Assembly: GCF_003119195.2 (NCBI RefSeq)
Contig: NZ_CP022254.1
Location: 1,037,501 to 1,101,500, forward strand
From: Azospirillum baldaniorum
Lineage (GTDB): Bacteria; Pseudomonadota; Alphaproteobacteria; Azospirillales; Azospirillaceae
Direction: 5' to 3'
DNA: 64,000 bases
Shown: positions 21,073 to 29,829 of the stretch, piece by piece
Numbering within the stretch: position 1 is the first letter of the stretch
Layout of the letters: each line of letters opens with the position of its first letter
Program-made: the position numbers and the translations under genes
The notes under the pieces: model-generated
Seen by the model: the letters and a program-made list of their open reading frames with translations, nothing else
What the model was told of the DNA's origin: nothing
Database searches by the model: none

Positions 21073-21694
21073 CTCCCTGTGGCACCGCTCCCCGCGGCTC
21101 GTTCCGGTGTCCTCTGAGCCGGAACGCCAACACGATCAGAACACCGCCGAAGACGAGCGCGTAGGCGCCGAGCCACCACGTCATGACCACCGCGCCCTCG
21201 ATCGGCGCCACGAAGAGCAGGATGCCCCAGACGATGGACACCAAGCCGCCGAAGCCCAGCCACCACTTGCCGTGCGACGTCCGCAGGCGGATGGCGGCGG
21301 CGATCATCATCACGCCCGAAACGACCGCCCAGGCGCCGCTGAGCCAGACGAAGGCGAGGATGGTGGCGGTCGGCGCGACGACGGCGACCACCCCAGCCGC
21401 GAGGTCGATCACCCCTTCGAGGATAAAGGGCCACCATCGCTCGCGGCGGGTCGCCGCGCGCACGCCGGCGACGATGGCGAAGACGCCATCGAACAGCATG
21501 TAGGCGGCGAAAAGCAGAACGAGGGAAGCGATCGTGACGCCCGGAAGCAGCAGCGCGATCAGGCCGAACAGGACAGCGCACACGCCGCGCAACGCCATCA
21601 CCCACCAGTTCCGGGCCAGCATGGCGTTCATTGCCCCGGACTTCGCGAATTCGGAATTGGGCAAGGCATTGTCTGCGCTGAAAGTCGTGCCCAT
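21068..21694 (-). CDS. hdeD: HdeD family membrane protein
   Basis: A 208-residue protein with about six hydrophobic helices in the HdeD/DUF308 pattern (WWVMALRGVCAVLFGLIALL, then repeated helix pairs with ARG/WW-G motifs). In E. coli HdeD supports high-density acid resistance; homologues are cargo of transmissible heat-resistance loci. It starts 12 bases after the BON gene and is followed by grpE, so it belongs to the chaperone operon. Confidence 0.88.
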   Translation of the reverse strand: MGTTFSADNALPNSEFAKSGAMNAMLARNWWVMALRGVCAVLFGLIALLLPGVTIASLVLLFAAYMLFDGVFAIVAGVRAATRRERWWPFILEGVIDLAAGVVAVVAPTATILAFVWLSGAWAVVSGVMMIAAAIRLRTSHGKWWLGFGGLVSIVWGILLFVAPIEGAVVMTWWLGAYALVFGGVLIVLAFRLRGHRNEPRGAVPQGA

Positions 21695-21706
21695 CGCAGC
21701 CTCCTT

Positions 21707-22375
21707 TCACGGACTGATGACGATCCGGTTCTCAACCTTGGTGACGCCGGGCGCCGCCCAGGCGGCCCGTTCGGCCTCCTGCCGTTCCGCCCAGGACCGG
21801 ACGGTGCCCTTCAGGACGATCTCGCTGCCGTTGGCCTCGACGGTGATGCGGTTCGCGTCGACCTCGGCGCTGCGCCGGAACGCCTGCTCGATCTTCTGCT
21901 TGATCTCGGAGGGGGCGACCTGGGGCTTCAGGGTGATCAGGTTGGTGACGCCCTTGACCCCGCGCACTTGGCGGACCGCCTTCTCGGCGCTCTCGCGCTG
22001 ATAGTTCCATTCGACCGTGCCTTCCAGCGTCACCCAGGCGGACTTGACGATGACCTTGATGCTTTCCCAGGACAGCGGCAGCCAGCTCTTGATCGCCGCG
22101 ACGGCGTCGCGCGCGATCTCGGGATCCGGCCGCTCCTCGCCGCTGGGAATGCGCACCTCGAGATCGTTCGCCACCCCAACGACGCCGGACACGCGCTTCA
22201 CCGCCTTCTCGGCTTCGAACTTCTCGAGGTAGCTGCGGACGAAACCGGTCAGCGTGACGACACCGTTCTTCACCGCCACCCCGATGTCCGTCGGATCGAG
22301 GGCCGGGGTCCAGCGGATTTCGAATTCCACATCCCGCTTGACGTCGCTGTCGCTCCTCATGCTCTCCTCCGCCAT
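21707..22375 (-). CDS. three-BON-domain protein
   Basis: A 222-residue soluble protein made of three consecutive BON domains (about 10-75, 85-150, 155-222). Each has the pattern of a strand-rich V-x-V-x-x-G-x-V-x-L-x-G core (NGVVTLTGFV; SAWVTLEGTV; GSEIVLKGTV). BON domains are thought to bind phospholipid or to stabilise envelope complexes. There is no signal peptide. It is the first gene of the chaperone run and lies 152 bases downstream of an FNR/FixK-type dyad with a CATAAT hexamer. Confidence 0.88.
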   Translation of the reverse strand: MAEESMRSDSDVKRDVEFEIRWTPALDPTDIGVAVKNGVVTLTGFVRSYLEKFEAEKAVKRVSGVVGVANDLEVRIPSGEERPDPEIARDAVAAIKSWLPLSWESIKVIVKSAWVTLEGTVEWNYQRESAEKAVRQVRGVKGVTNLITLKPQVAPSEIKQKIEQAFRRSAEVDANRITVEANGSEIVLKGTVRSWAERQEAERAAWAAPGVTKVENRIVISP

Positions 22376-23178
22376 CTGCTTTATTCGGCTGCTTAATTCG
22401 GCCCATTGGGGGTGAAAGGGTCGCCACGGTTCGCGCGAACCAGCCCCGACACAGTCAAAGGCTCCCGTTTCAACGATCGATTGGGCACATGCGAGGCTGA
22501 TTATGCCTCTGCATCATTTTGCCGCCTTGACGGTCATCAACTTTCTGTCATTCGCCATCGACTGTCCGGACAAGTTTCTTAGTCTTGGGCTGGATCCCTA
22601 CATGAAGTGTTTTGGAACGCCCATGCACTCAACACCTTGAGTGCAGAGTGGCGAAGGCCCGTGAATCGCGGCAGCCCGCTTCGCCATCAACGTCGTCATT
22701 CACAACGACGTTGACCGGTCCAGGTCACTCGAATCCCGATGCAGGGGCGATGTCCGGAAGCAGAAACGGGGGGATCGATGTTCTCCACCGGCTCGGAATC
22801 GCTGCGCGACGCAAGAACGCCATCGATGCATTGAAGGTGATTTCGTGTGGCGGTCCTGGATGTCCCATGCCGACCGTGGGGGCATGAGGTCCGTTCGCCG
22901 GAATGGATTGAGGGCGACCATCACGATGTCGCAGGGGTCTCCTTTGTCGCGTGCCAAGCGAACCAGGAAAGCCGGAGGTAAATTGCCAATATAGCCGCCA
23001 TACCAGCAATAGACCGTCTCGACTTGCACGGATCGAAGTTTGCTGGAAGGAAAGCAGATGCGATAAGGACGGGAATACTGATGTACGGTTGCGTTACGAT
23101 GACGCAGCGCCCCTTGACGACATCGACGAGGCTCACGAATACGGTCGGCTTTCGGTAACGGTCCCAAGGATCGAACCG
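22376..23178. other. 800-base intergenic stretch
   Basis: No convincing gene on either strand; frames of 70-190 codons exist but lack known motifs and plausible ribosome sites. The only feature supported is the dyad promoter at 22500-22540 for the BON-led operon. The remainder (22541-23178) separates it from the end of a universal stress gene. Confidence 0.55.
22500..22540 (-). promoter_or_regulatory. FNR/FixK-type promoter of the chaperone operon
   Basis: TTGACGGTCATCAA (22527-22540) is a TTGAC-N4-ATCAA dyad. Reading toward the BON gene, CATAAT (complement of 22500-22505) starts 28.5 bases from the dyad centre. This is the same geometry as at the peroxiredoxin promoter and is typical for class II FNR/FixK activation. 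Confidence 0.8.
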
Positions 23179-23919
23179 TCAATGTGCCATCAGGATCGGA
23201 ACGGTCATGGTCGACAAGATTTCCTGCGTCATCCCGCCGAGGATCACCTCGCGCATCCACGAGTGTCCGTAGGCGCCCATGACTATGAGATCGGCTCCGA
23301 GGTCGGCCGTACGGGACAACACCGCTTCGGACGGGGTGAGGTCGATCAGCGACTGCGTTTCGGCCTTGGCGTTCAGGCCATGACGGACGAGATGCTGCAC
23401 CACGTCGTCGGTGCCCCAGTCCTCGTCGGGGTCCGGATCGACGGACAGGACGGTCACCCCCGCCGCCATGGTCAGAAGCGGCAGCGTGTCGTGCAGGGCG
23501 CGCATGGACTCCCGGCCGCCGTTCCAGGCAATCAGAACGGTGACGCCAACCCGCTCAAAGTGACCGGCGCAGGGCACCATCAGCACGGGACGGCCGCAGG
23601 CGAGGATCACATCCTCCGGGGAATCCAGGACCATGCCCAGATCGGAGGCGTACTGCCCGAGCACGACGAGATCAGCGGCGCGGGCATGGCAGGTGACGAA
23701 AGACGCCAGCGACTCCTCTGTCCCCGTCGTCGGACGCCACTCGCCCGCCAAGTTCTCCCCTTGCAGCGTCGTCCGGAAAATCCCTTCCGCGGTGGTGTCC
23801 CCCAAGCCCACACCGATCATGTGCGCCCCGTACCGGCGCGCAAGATCGGCGGCGAGGTGGAGGCGGCCATCGCTGACCGGAGCAGGGTCGACATGGATGA
23901 GAATGTCTTTGATGGACAT
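23179..23919 (-). CDS. universal stress protein (tandem UspA-like)
   Basis: A 246-residue protein with two UspA-like halves. The C-terminal half keeps the ATP-binding glycine motif (GADLIVMGAYGHSWMREVIL). The N-terminal half starts IKDILIHVDPAPVSDGRL. It is a close paralogue of the interrupted gene at 7776-8510 and shows what the intact protein looks like. Such proteins modulate stress and hypoxia survival. Its promoter region is shared with the divergent Usp gene and holds an FNR/FixK-type dyad; TACAAT (complement of 24068-24073) is a good -10 for this direction. Confidence 0.92.
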   Translation of the reverse strand: MSIKDILIHVDPAPVSDGRLHLAADLARRYGAHMIGVGLGDTTAEGIFRTTLQGENLAGEWRPTTGTEESLASFVTCHARAADLVVLGQYASDLGMVLDSPEDVILACGRPVLMVPCAGHFERVGVTVLIAWNGGRESMRALHDTLPLLTMAAGVTVLSVDPDPDEDWGTDDVVQHLVRHGLNAKAETQSLIDLTPSEAVLSRTADLGADLIVMGAYGHSWMREVILGGMTQEILSTMTVPILMAH

Positions 23920-24067
23920 GGACCCTCTCTCGACCTGGAAATGCGCCCCTCAGCTCACCGGAGGTCCGCTCGGCGCGCCGAGCCTCGGCGTGGCGGTCAT
24001 CCGGCGTCGGCAGCGGATTATGGCGCAGTGCAACCGTTGCGCGTTGATGGCCTTCAACAATTTCGCG

Positions 24068-24133
24068 ATTGTAGAAGAAAAACCGGCCGATGTTGACGGC
24101 CGTCAAGGACAGGCTGCCGTACCTGTGCATGCT
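24068..24133. promoter_or_regulatory. FNR/FixK dyad between divergent universal stress genes
   Basis: TTGACGGCCGTCAA (24093-24106) is a fully symmetrical dyad. On the minus side TACAAT (24068-24073) lies 26.5 bases from its centre. On the plus side CATGCT begins at about 24128, 28.5 bases away. One bound dimer could activate both universal stress genes. Confidence 0.78.
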
Positions 24134-24193
24134 GAAAACGACGCCGGCAGTCATGTTCCGGGTGCCGGCTCACCGACAAGCCGGGAGGCCGCG

Positions 24194-25018
24194 ATGATCA
24201 AGGTGGCGATGGTCCGTCTTGACGGAACGGTCGGCGACGATGTCCGCCTCACCGCTGCCGAAGACATGGCCAAACTCTTCGACGCTTGCATCGTCGGTCT
24301 GTTCCTCAACATCCTGACGCCCCTGCCGACCGTGGAAGGTGCCGATGCCGAGTTCTGGGCTCGGTTGATGCAACAGGCACAGAAGGCCGGTGACACGACG
24401 GAAGCGATGCTCCGGCACCGTCTGGCCGAGGTGAACGGACCGGCCGAGTTGCGCCGGTTCGATCTCTTCGCCGGCGATGTCGCGACGGTCGCCACCCGGG
24501 AGGCGCGCACGGCCGATGCTTTCGTGACCCTGCGCTTGGGCGCGGCCGATTCTTCCGGGCCAACCGAAGGCCTGGACGAAGGCGTTCTCTTCGGTTCCGG
24601 GCGGCACCTGTTCGTGGCCACGGGCCAGAAGCCGTTTCACAACGGCTTCGATCACGCCATCGTCGCCTGGAACGGCAGCCGGGAAGCCACGCGCACCATG
24701 GCCGAGGCCTTGCCGTATCTGCACGAGTCGCGGGCTGTGACCGTCATCGTCGTCGACCGGGAGCCGCCCGGCCAGAACGCCACGGCCGGAGCCGACGCCG
24801 TCGCCTACCTCAAGCACCACGGCATCGAAGCCCAGTTGCATCGCGCCGCAGACCTCGGCGGCGTCTCGGCGGCCCTGATCCAGGAAGCGGGAAGACTGGG
24901 GGCGGACCTCATAGTCATGGGCGGCTACGGCCACTCGCGTCTGCGCGAGTGGCTGCTTGGCGGCACCACCTACCGTCTCCTGCGCGATGCCCCGGCGCCG
25001 CTGGTGATCGCCCATTAA
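24194..25018 (+). CDS. universal stress protein (long form)
   Basis: A 274-residue protein with two Usp halves. The C-terminal one has the nucleotide-binding motif (GADLIVMGGYGHSRLREWLL GGTT) after AIVAWNGSREATRTMAEALP. The N-terminal half starts IKVAMVRLDGTVGDDVRLTA. The ATG at 24194 follows GGGAGG; the frame is open much further upstream but without a better start. It is divergent from the Usp at 23179-23919 and its stop codon lies inside the first hairpin of an unusual cluster. Confidence 0.88.
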   Translation: MIKVAMVRLDGTVGDDVRLTAAEDMAKLFDACIVGLFLNILTPLPTVEGADAEFWARLMQQAQKAGDTTEAMLRHRLAEVNGPAELRRFDLFAGDVATVATREARTADAFVTLRLGAADSSGPTEGLDEGVLFGSGRHLFVATGQKPFHNGFDHAIVAWNGSREATRTMAEALPYLHESRAVTVIVVDREPPGQNATAGADAVAYLKHHGIEAQLHRAADLGGVSAALIQEAGRLGADLIVMGGYGHSRLREWLLGGTTYRLLRDAPAPLVIAH

Positions 25019-25190
25019 AGCGAACCTCCGTTCGCTTTAGATTCACATCGCCTCACTTGCCGGCTCTCAGCGGATGCCGATGGCATCCGCCCGCCTCTCG
25101 CGGGAACGATGTTCCCGCGAGAGGCGGGCTTCGGCCGCACGTGCGGCCGGGACCGCAGTCGCGGTCCAAAGCGGATTGCAATCCACTTTA
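25016..25190. repeat. cluster of six consecutive hairpins between convergent genes
   Basis: Six inverted repeats follow one another: 25016-25039 (10-bp stem, TAAAGCGAAC), 25070-25090 (9 bp, GCGGATGCC), 25089-25129 (19-bp perfect stem, 3-base loop), 25132-25149 (perfect 18-bp palindrome CGGCCGCACGTGCGGCCG), 25150-25167 (7 bp, GGACCGC) and 25168-25189 (AAAGCGGATTG arm, one mismatch). The stop codons of the two flanking genes lie in the outermost hairpins. It is probably a bidirectional terminator and possibly a REP/BIME-like interspersed element. Confidence 0.92.
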
Positions 25191-26237
25191 GCGGGCGCGG
25201 TCGTCCACCGCGCCGGCGTGCTCGCCCTTGCCGAGCGCGGCTTGGACGTAGAGCTTGCGGACCAACACGAAGAGGACCACCGTCAGCGGCGAGGCCAGCA
25301 GCAAGCCCAGGGCCCCGAAGGCCAGCCCCATGGCGACGATGGCGAACAGGGTGAGCGCGGGCGGGATGGAGATCAGTTTCCGCGCGACCAGGGGCGTTAC
25401 CACATTGCTCTCGATCTGCTGGACGAGAACGTACAGCCCCAGAACATAGAGCGTCGTGCCCAGCCCCGAGGACGAGGCGACCAGCAGGGCCGGAATCGCC
25501 GAAGCGATCGGCCCCACGAGGGGAACGAACTCCGCCAGTCCGGCGAGCAGGCCAAACGCAAGCGCCGATGGGACGCCGAGAAGCCAGAGGCCGAGCGTGG
25601 TCAGGATCCCGATGGTCGCCATCGCGATCACCTGCCCCTTGAGCCACTGGCCCAGCGCGTATCCTGCGCCGTCAAGGGCTTCCCGTGTCCGAAGTTCGGC
25701 ATCGCGCGGGACGAGGGCGACCACGCCGTCGCGGTAGAGCCCCGGCTGCGCGGCAAGGTAGACGCTGCCGGCCACGACCAGCAGAAAGTTGCCAAGGGCG
25801 CCGAGCGTCGTCATCACGACGGACGTGACGTTGCTGACGACGCCCTCAGACAGCGTGCGGACGTCCAGGTCCTGGATTTGCCGGAGCAGCCCCCGTCCCC
25901 AGGCGTGGTCCTGCAGGCGCTTCCGCACCTTGTCCCAGGCCTCCGGAAGGATCCCCGTCAACTGGTCGACCTGGGCGGACACCTCCCGGCCGAAAAGCCA
26001 GACGCTCCCGCCGATCGCGACGACCAGGATCAGGATGGCGAGAGCCAGCGCCCACCCCGAGGACAGGTGAAGCCGTTGTCCGATCCAGTCGGCGAGCCCG
26101 CGCAGGAGAACCGCCAGCAGGACAGCCGCGAACGCCAGGAGAAGGACATCGACGATCCGCAGCAGGAAAAGGGAAAATCCTGCGAAGAGAATTGTAACGA
26201 GCATCCGGTAGGCATACGGCCCAATGTCCAGGCGCAT
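25188..26237 (-). CDS. AI-2E family transporter-like membrane protein
   Basis: A 349-residue protein of the AI-2E/PerM family. It has two N-terminal helices, a soluble central segment (about 75-150), then a bundle of about five helices with the conserved LAFGLLAGLAEFVPLVGPIA and QQIESNVVTPLVARKLISIP motifs. Family members export small molecules, or in some species act in Na/H exchange; the substrate is unknown. The ATG at 26237 was chosen for its GAGAGGG ribosome site. The gene lies 29 bases after the PsiE-like gene. Confidence 0.88.
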   Translation of the reverse strand: MRLDIGPYAYRMLVTILFAGFSLFLLRIVDVLLLAFAAVLLAVLLRGLADWIGQRLHLSSGWALALAILILVVAIGGSVWLFGREVSAQVDQLTGILPEAWDKVRKRLQDHAWGRGLLRQIQDLDVRTLSEGVVSNVTSVVMTTLGALGNFLLVVAGSVYLAAQPGLYRDGVVALVPRDAELRTREALDGAGYALGQWLKGQVIAMATIGILTTLGLWLLGVPSALAFGLLAGLAEFVPLVGPIASAIPALLVASSSGLGTTLYVLGLYVLVQQIESNVVTPLVARKLISIPPALTLFAIVAMGLAFGALGLLLASPLTVVLFVLVRKLYVQAALGKGEHAGAVDDRAR

Positions 26238-26266
26238 ATCCCTCTCCCCGAAGCGGCGGACTAAGA

Positions 26267-26779
26267 TCATTCACCCGGGAACCGCGATGCCGGTTCGGAA
26301 TCGCCGGCATCGGCTTCGCTTTCCCGGGGATCCTGCTCGCGCACCATCCAGTACACCCCGCCCAGCGCCAGCACGGCGATGGCCAGCCCCATCAAAGTGG
26401 CCGGTTCGGTCTTCGTGGCATCGATGATGATGAACTTGCGCACCAACGCCAGAAGCGCGATCAGCACAACGGTCCGGACTTGGATGACGCTCTGCCGGCG
26501 TTCCAGGATGCCCAGCAGGGAGTGTTTGAACTCCAGCGCGATGAGCACCGTCATGATCATGCCGAAGACGTTCTGGAAGACCGCTTGGTTGGCCGGATCC
26601 ACAGCGTCAAGGAGGACCAACAGGACGATCCGCACCGTGAGGTGCCAGAGGGCGGCGGCGATGATGACGGCGATGAGAAACGTCAGGATCAGGCAGACGA
26701 TCTGCTCGAACCGCTGGTAGAACGTCAAGGCGTCCCAGGCGCGTCGCGTTTTCCCGAAGATTTCCGAGGATGCCACCAT
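26267..26779 (-). CDS. psiE: PsiE-like (phosphate-starvation-inducible) membrane protein
   Basis: A 170-residue protein with about four hydrophobic helices in the PsiE pattern (QRFEQIVCLILTFLIAVIIA, NVFGMIMTVLIALEFKHSLL, RTVVLIALLALVRKFIIIDA, AIAVLALGGVYWMV). Function is not known. PsiE homologues are standard cargo of the transmissible locus of stress tolerance together with DegP, HdeD and thioredoxin, all present nearby. It is upstream of and probably co-transcribed with the AI-2E family gene. Confidence 0.85.
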   Translation of the reverse strand: MVASSEIFGKTRRAWDALTFYQRFEQIVCLILTFLIAVIIAAALWHLTVRIVLLVLLDAVDPANQAVFQNVFGMIMTVLIALEFKHSLLGILERRQSVIQVRTVVLIALLALVRKFIIIDATKTEPATLMGLAIAVLALGGVYWMVREQDPRESEADAGDSEPASRFPGE

Positions 26780-27410
26780 GGACTCCCATGTCTACGGATG
26801 CGACGAGGTTGAACGGACGAACGTGCGCCGGAGCCGGGGCACCGGGTTACGCAGCGTCGTCGATGTGCAGCGGCGCTCGGACGACGCCGCAGCCGGCCCG
26901 CATGACGGCAGCGTCTCGAAAGCGGGTCGTTCGGCCTCCCTTCGATCCATCCGGTACCCCACCCGGTGCGTCCTCACGCGGTTGATCGCCGGGATCGGGC
27001 GCGCACTCCGCGTCCAACCGGCGAAGCCATGCCTGCTTCACGCAAATGTCCATGGGGAAACTCCTCGACGAAATCTCTTCGAAATCTCTTCGACCCGGGC
27101 CGCAGCAGAACGGTTGCGCCATCTTAGTCGTGCGACAGGCAGTATCATGGATCGCGCCAGAGGCGACCATCCGGCGCCTTCCTAAGGGGAATCCCGCAGA
27201 GGTTCCGCCTCTTGTCCACAGCGCGCGTCCAGGCCTGCCGATCGAAAGAGATTCCCGGCTCACCTTGGGATGACGAGCCGGGAACCAGCGGTCGAGTGCG
27301 TCCCGCTGGAGTGTTGGTGCACGGAGGCGAGCCGGACCGGTTGGCGGGGTCGAACGCGCCGTGTAGAAGAGGACAGCGCGATAGGTGTCAGCTAAACAAC
27401 GCCGCCATTA
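26780..27410. other. 630-base gap at the island edge
   Basis: No supported gene. Frames up to about 138 codons exist on both strands but are Arg/Gly/Ser-rich, overlap each other and lack family motifs. It precedes the transposase remnant and so probably holds the island boundary. A small direct repeat (GAAATCTCTTC) occurs twice near 27069-27090. Confidence 0.5.
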
Positions 27411-28697
27411 TCAACCAAACACAGTAAGATAACCTTGAGCCCGGAGCGCCTGCCGGGCTTGCTGGTGTTCCCAGAACGATATCCGGCCGGGAATCGGATC
27501 CCTCAGGCTGATCGGCCAGTAACGGTCCGCCGCGTCGTCAAACACCCAAACCTGACTCATGTCCCGCTTGTCGTAGCGGACGATCGGCTTCTCCCGGCGG
27601 ACCTGCCAGTGCTTCAGGATGGGGTCGTGGTAGACGAGATTGAACAGCTGGATGGTCTGTCCACCGACGGCCGGGGTGCGGAACGGCAGGAAATCCAGCA
27701 GCAACGGATCGTCGTTGGCTGGAGGCTCCCGCCGCCGATGGAGCGGGAGAGCGGCGATGGCCTCTTCCCACACGGCCAGCGGGGGACGCAGAAGCTGGCG
27801 ATGCTCGCTGGCGTGGTAGATGCCGACGATCTGCAGCGCCAGCCACCACTCGAACTCCGACTGGGTGATCCGCGCCCGGCCTTCGGCGTCATATTCACCG
27901 CGCTGCCGGGGATCGGAGAAGGTGGTGCCGGACAGCAGGTGCACCTCACCCATCAGGCGCCCGATGAGCCGCTCGATGTGGCCGCCGACATGCGGCACCT
28001 TGACGGGCCGCGGCACCGTTTCGATCCCGTGTCGCCGGCATCCCAGAGAAAGCCTCGGGCCTTGAACTCCCGCGCGTTGTCGAGATGCATCGCCTTCGGA
28101 ACCCCGGACACCGGCCAAGGTGCCGTGATGTTGCGCGCCGCGAGCCAGGCTGCCTTTGTCCGGATGCCCTGTTCGAGGGCGTAGGCGACGCTGCATTCGC
28201 AGGGCGCGCGCAGTGTGACGTGGAAGCCGAAGACCATCCGGGTCCGGATGTCGATGGCCAGGGTCAGCCACGGCCGGCCGATGGGCTGACGATGAATGTC
28301 GTCGAGAACGATGACGTCAGCCAGCGTATGGTCGATCTGAATCACGTCGAGCGGATGCTCGACCTCATAGCGGCAGGTGTGAGGGCTAATCTTGTCGCGG
28401 GCGGCCTTGGGACCTTCGCGCCGCCTGAGGACGAGGTCAGCCGGCAGGCGATCGACGCGCCGCTGGACTGTCGTTGCCATGACCTCCTTCAGCCCGACTT
28501 TCCGCAGCCGACGATTGACCTCCCGCACCAGCTCGGAGACTGGCGGCTTTTCGCGGGTCAGGTAGGTGTCCTCGATGGCCGCATCGATGATGTCCGATTT
28601 CTGGGTGTTCAGTCGTGACCGGCCCTTGGTCCAGCCGCGGCGAAGTTCCAGGACGGATTCGGGCTTCGGATCATCCGAATAACGGCGCAGCAGCTTA

Positions 28698-28776
28698 GAG
28701 TGCCGATCAAAACCTGTATCAGTCCGAGCAAGATCAACGGCTTAAGTCCGTAGAGACAGGGTTTTGATCTGCGCTC
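28698..28776. mobile_element. 79-bp inverted-repeat miniature element with target duplication
   Basis: The ends are imperfect inverted repeats of about 20 bases (GAGTGCCGATCAAAACCTGT and, on the other strand, GAGCGCAGATCAAAACCCTG). TTA flanks both sides (28695-28697 and 28777-28779). Removing the element plus one TTA joins TLYK to LLRRYSDDPKPES of the transposase exactly in frame, which proves it is an insertion. It has no coding capacity. It looks like a MITE; the parent family is not identified. Confidence 0.85.
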
Positions 28777-28815
28777 TTATACAAGGTCACCGCGCTGATG
28801 CCGAGTTGCGCAGCC

Positions 28816-28841
28816 TCCCGCTCAACGTTCCCGCTCAACGT
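28816..28841. repeat. 13-bp tandem duplication in the transposase
   Basis: TCCCGCTCAACGT occurs twice in direct tandem. On the coding strand the second copy shifts the frame and brings in a stop. A single copy restores LDVEREAAQLGISAVTLY, so this is a replication-slippage lesion. Confidence 0.88.
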
Positions 28842-29134
28842 CTAAGCGAGTGCGTTGTGTCTGCGCCGCCAAGCGGGTCACGGCATCAAGACGAGCGCGC
28901 AGCAGAGCCGCTTCCGCGTCCGACTGGTCTAAAAACCGCAGCCGTCCTCCGGAGCGATCGGTCGACATTGGCGCACGCTCCGGTTAACCTTATTCAGGTC
29001 AGGCTCGTGCTTCAGTTTGCGTTATTGGTGTGCGGTTAACAATATTGCTATCCAGCTAAGTATTTGGATTTTTTGAATTTTCGAGTTAGTCTTATTGAGA
29101 TGACCGACACCGGCCCGCCGCTCCGGAGGCCGCC

Positions 29135-29829
29135 ATGCCCGCCGTTCCCCCGCCGATCGCCATCCCCTTCGCGCTGCTGCCGCACCTCAGCGCGGCCGAC
29201 GTCGCCCGCCTACGCGCCGCCTTCGCGGCTCGGGCCATGGCCGCATCGACCCGGCGGGCGCTGCTCGGCGACGCCCGGCTGTTCGTCCGCTGGTGCGCCC
29301 AGGCCGGGCACCGCGCCCTACCGGCCGGCCCGACGACCCGGAGGCGCGGCCCGGCGAGGGCATCATCTGCATCCGCCGCTCCAAGACTGACCCGGAAGGC
29401 GAGGGCGCCGAGGTTTGGCTGTCGGCCGAGGCTATGGTCGCGCTCGCCGCGTGGCGGGTGGTGGCGCCCCGTTGGCCGGATTCGGTCACCGGCGCGCCGA
29501 CGCGGGAGGGGGTGTTCGTCTTCGGCCATCTGCGGCGCGGCGGCCCGGGCGAGCGGATGAGCCCGGCGGCAGTGCGGCGAGTCGTCGTCCGACGCACCGG
29601 CGCGGCCGACCCGCTGGCCGTCGGCTTCAGCGGTCATTCCTTGCGCGTCGGCGCCGCCCAGGATCTGCTCGCCGCCGGCGTCGACCTAGCCGGCCTCATG
29701 CAGGCCGGGCGCTGGGCCTCGCCGCAGATGCCGGCGCGCTACACCGAGCGCTTGCGGGCGGTGCGCGGGGCGGTCGCGCGGATTCGACGGTCCCGGCAGC
29801 GGGGCGACCACGGCCAAGACCCACTGTGA
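29135..29829 (+). pseudogene. tyrosine recombinase/integrase with an internal deletion
   Basis: The N-terminal core-binding domain is encoded from ATG 29135 (HLSAADVARLRAAFAARAMA, ARLFVRWCAQAGHRALPA). The catalytic C-terminus continues in a different frame from about 29320 (GEGIICIRRSKTDPEGEGAE ... GHSLRVGAAQDLLAAGV ... the tyrosine in ARYTERL). The middle, about 80-100 residues with the first catalytic Arg, is missing at the junction near 29322. His, Arg and Tyr of the second half remain. It is a dead integrase next to the dead transposase. Confidence 0.78.

Larger units (their letters stand above)
27411..28968 (-). pseudogene. Mu/Tn7-type (TnsB/TniA-like) DDE transposase, multiply broken
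   Basis: Reading through lesions gives one transposase: start at 28968 (MSTDRSGGRLRFLDQ), helix-turn-helix (EREAAQLGISAVTLYK / LLRRYSDDPKPES), DDE core with Asp in IQIDHTLADVIVLDD, Asp in HLDNAREF and Glu in GGHIERLIGRL, then a Mu-type C-terminal domain ending QGYLTVFG. Lesions: a 13-bp tandem duplication at 28816-28841, a 79-bp insertion at 28698-28776, and a single-base shift near 28050. It is therefore inactive. Confidence 0.88.

Noticed and set aside
22700..23260. Minus-strand frame in the gap between the BON and Usp genes
   Set aside because: It overlaps the end of the Usp gene, has no ribosome site and no recognisable domain.
25070..25190. CRISPR array
   Set aside because: The repeated structures are different palindromes without regular spacers; no cas genes are present anywhere in the window.
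26847..27263. Frames of about 138 codons on both strands at the island edge
   Set aside because: Overlapping, Arg/Gly-rich, no motif and no plausible start signal.
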